Assembly: GCA_029204225.1 (NCBI GenBank)
Contig: CM055102.1
Coordinates: 63,113,000-63,176,999, forward strand
DNA length: 64,000 bases
Direction of reading: 5' to 3'
Source of the DNA: Diphasiastrum complanatum
Lineage: Eukaryota > Streptophyta > Lycopodiopsida > Lycopodiales > Lycopodiaceae
Shown: positions 63,236-64,000 of the stretch, one piece after another
Position numbering within the stretch: the first letter of the stretch is position 1
Layout: each line of letters opens with the position of its first letter
The notes under the pieces: generated by a model
Told to the model about the DNA's origin: nothing
Database searches by the model: none
What the model saw: the letters and a program-made list of their open reading frames with translations, nothing else
Position numbers and translations under genes: made by a program

Positions 63236-64000
63236 AAGGCTTACGAAGATTGGAGCACTTGGAGTTACATCTGGATTGAAGTGTTGTTTCCTCAAGGGAG
63301 TTTTGGTTTTGGTTTCACTAGTTTATGGTTTGCAACATGCTTATCAAATATGGTGGTAGAGTGCTCTTCTACACAAGTAGTTTTTGATTTAAGATGCTGA
63401 GATTTAGGTGAATTCGATATTAATTCTTTGTCTCTTGAGAAGCTTTCATTTTGCTTTTGAATAATCTGTTTTAGGAAGATTATGTTGATTATTTTCTAGC
63501 TAAACTCTGCTTGGCAAAGAAGTTGAATGGATAACATATGTCAATTGTTGAATCCTATTTAGTAACTTTTGTTCCTTGGTAAATGGATTGTGAATCAATT
63601 TATCAAGCTGTTTGAACAAGAAGTGAATGTATTGAAGGATTCCAGGAATTGCATGTGAGTAAAGGAAGATAAGTTTATCCTCAAATTCATCTGGTTTACT
63701 TGCATTCTATAACGAAAATTGAATTTGCTGTCATTCTAACTTTAATTCAGTAAGCAGAAAACTAAAAGCTAGAGGCGCATCTACATCGGCGGTGCTCACC
63801 AACTGGTCTTACTTACCAATTCTACCTTGTTTTCACCTGAGAAAGAATCACATATGCTATGAGTCTGAGGATTTTCCGGAATCTGGCCAGCTAAGTGATG
63901 GATTCTAGTTGACAGCTAGAAGTTTAGCTAATGAATCCCTCTTGATTGCTTATGAATATGTGATTGGGAGGTTGATACAGATGGAGGAAGCTGAGGCTGT
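63236..64000 (+). mobile_element. 5' internal region of a copia element leaving the window
   Basis: Untranslated leader after the primer site. No gag frame is reached before the window ends; no other gene is seen. Confidence 0.5.

Overview
The window is nuclear DNA of a flowering plant. The evidence is an intron-bearing cytosolic ribosomal protein S7 gene, a secreted S-like RNase of the RNase T2 family (RNS1/RNase LE type), many Ty1/copia remnants with initiator-Met-tRNA primer sites, and very long (GA/CT)n arrays. The species cannot be named from the sequence. Only two protein genes are complete. RPS7 is on the minus strand with five coding exons between 8927 and 5270 (194 aa). The RNS1-like RNase is on the minus strand with three exons between 61442 and 60264 (226 aa). 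Nearly everything else is mobile-element debris or duplicated DNA.

Layout. 1-1 kb holds the 5' part of a broken second RNase copy. 3.0-12.6 kb holds an inverted-repeat segment, then RPS7 with what looks like a 3.5 kb intron in its 5' leader and a telo-box promoter near 12.5 kb. 14.6-25.1 kb is a mosaic of at least four copia fragments, mostly on the minus strand, and the 3' part of the broken RNase (19.15-19.88 kb) lies in the middle of it. 23.96-25.08 kb contains two inverted LTR/gag pieces of one gag-carrying family. 25.1-31.1 kb and 49.2-56.3 kb are a direct segmental duplication. Each copy carries a microsatellite-bearing repeat, a promoter-like module with six CACGTG boxes and a TATA box, a small conserved reading frame with histone-H3-like words, and a miniature LTR element with a tRNA-Asp-like primer site. 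31.2-43.8 kb holds more LTR, gag and integrase fragments, a tandemly duplicated gag minisatellite, and repeats that recur elsewhere in the window. 43.8-46.3 kb shows no gene. 46.3-47.1 kb is inverted relative to 58.55-59.4 kb. 47.3-49.3 kb is dense in microsatellites. 56.67-57.0 kb is a foldback MITE. 59.6-61.6 kb is the intact RNase locus. 62.1-64 kb is a repeat followed by an LTR and primer site of a copia element that runs off the window.

The genes do not form a pathway. RPS7 is housekeeping (40S subunit) and the RNase is a secreted RNA-degrading enzyme. The main biology is structural: repeated inverted and direct duplication, nested retrotransposition, and a duplicated promoter-plus-ORF module that may be an undescribed unit.
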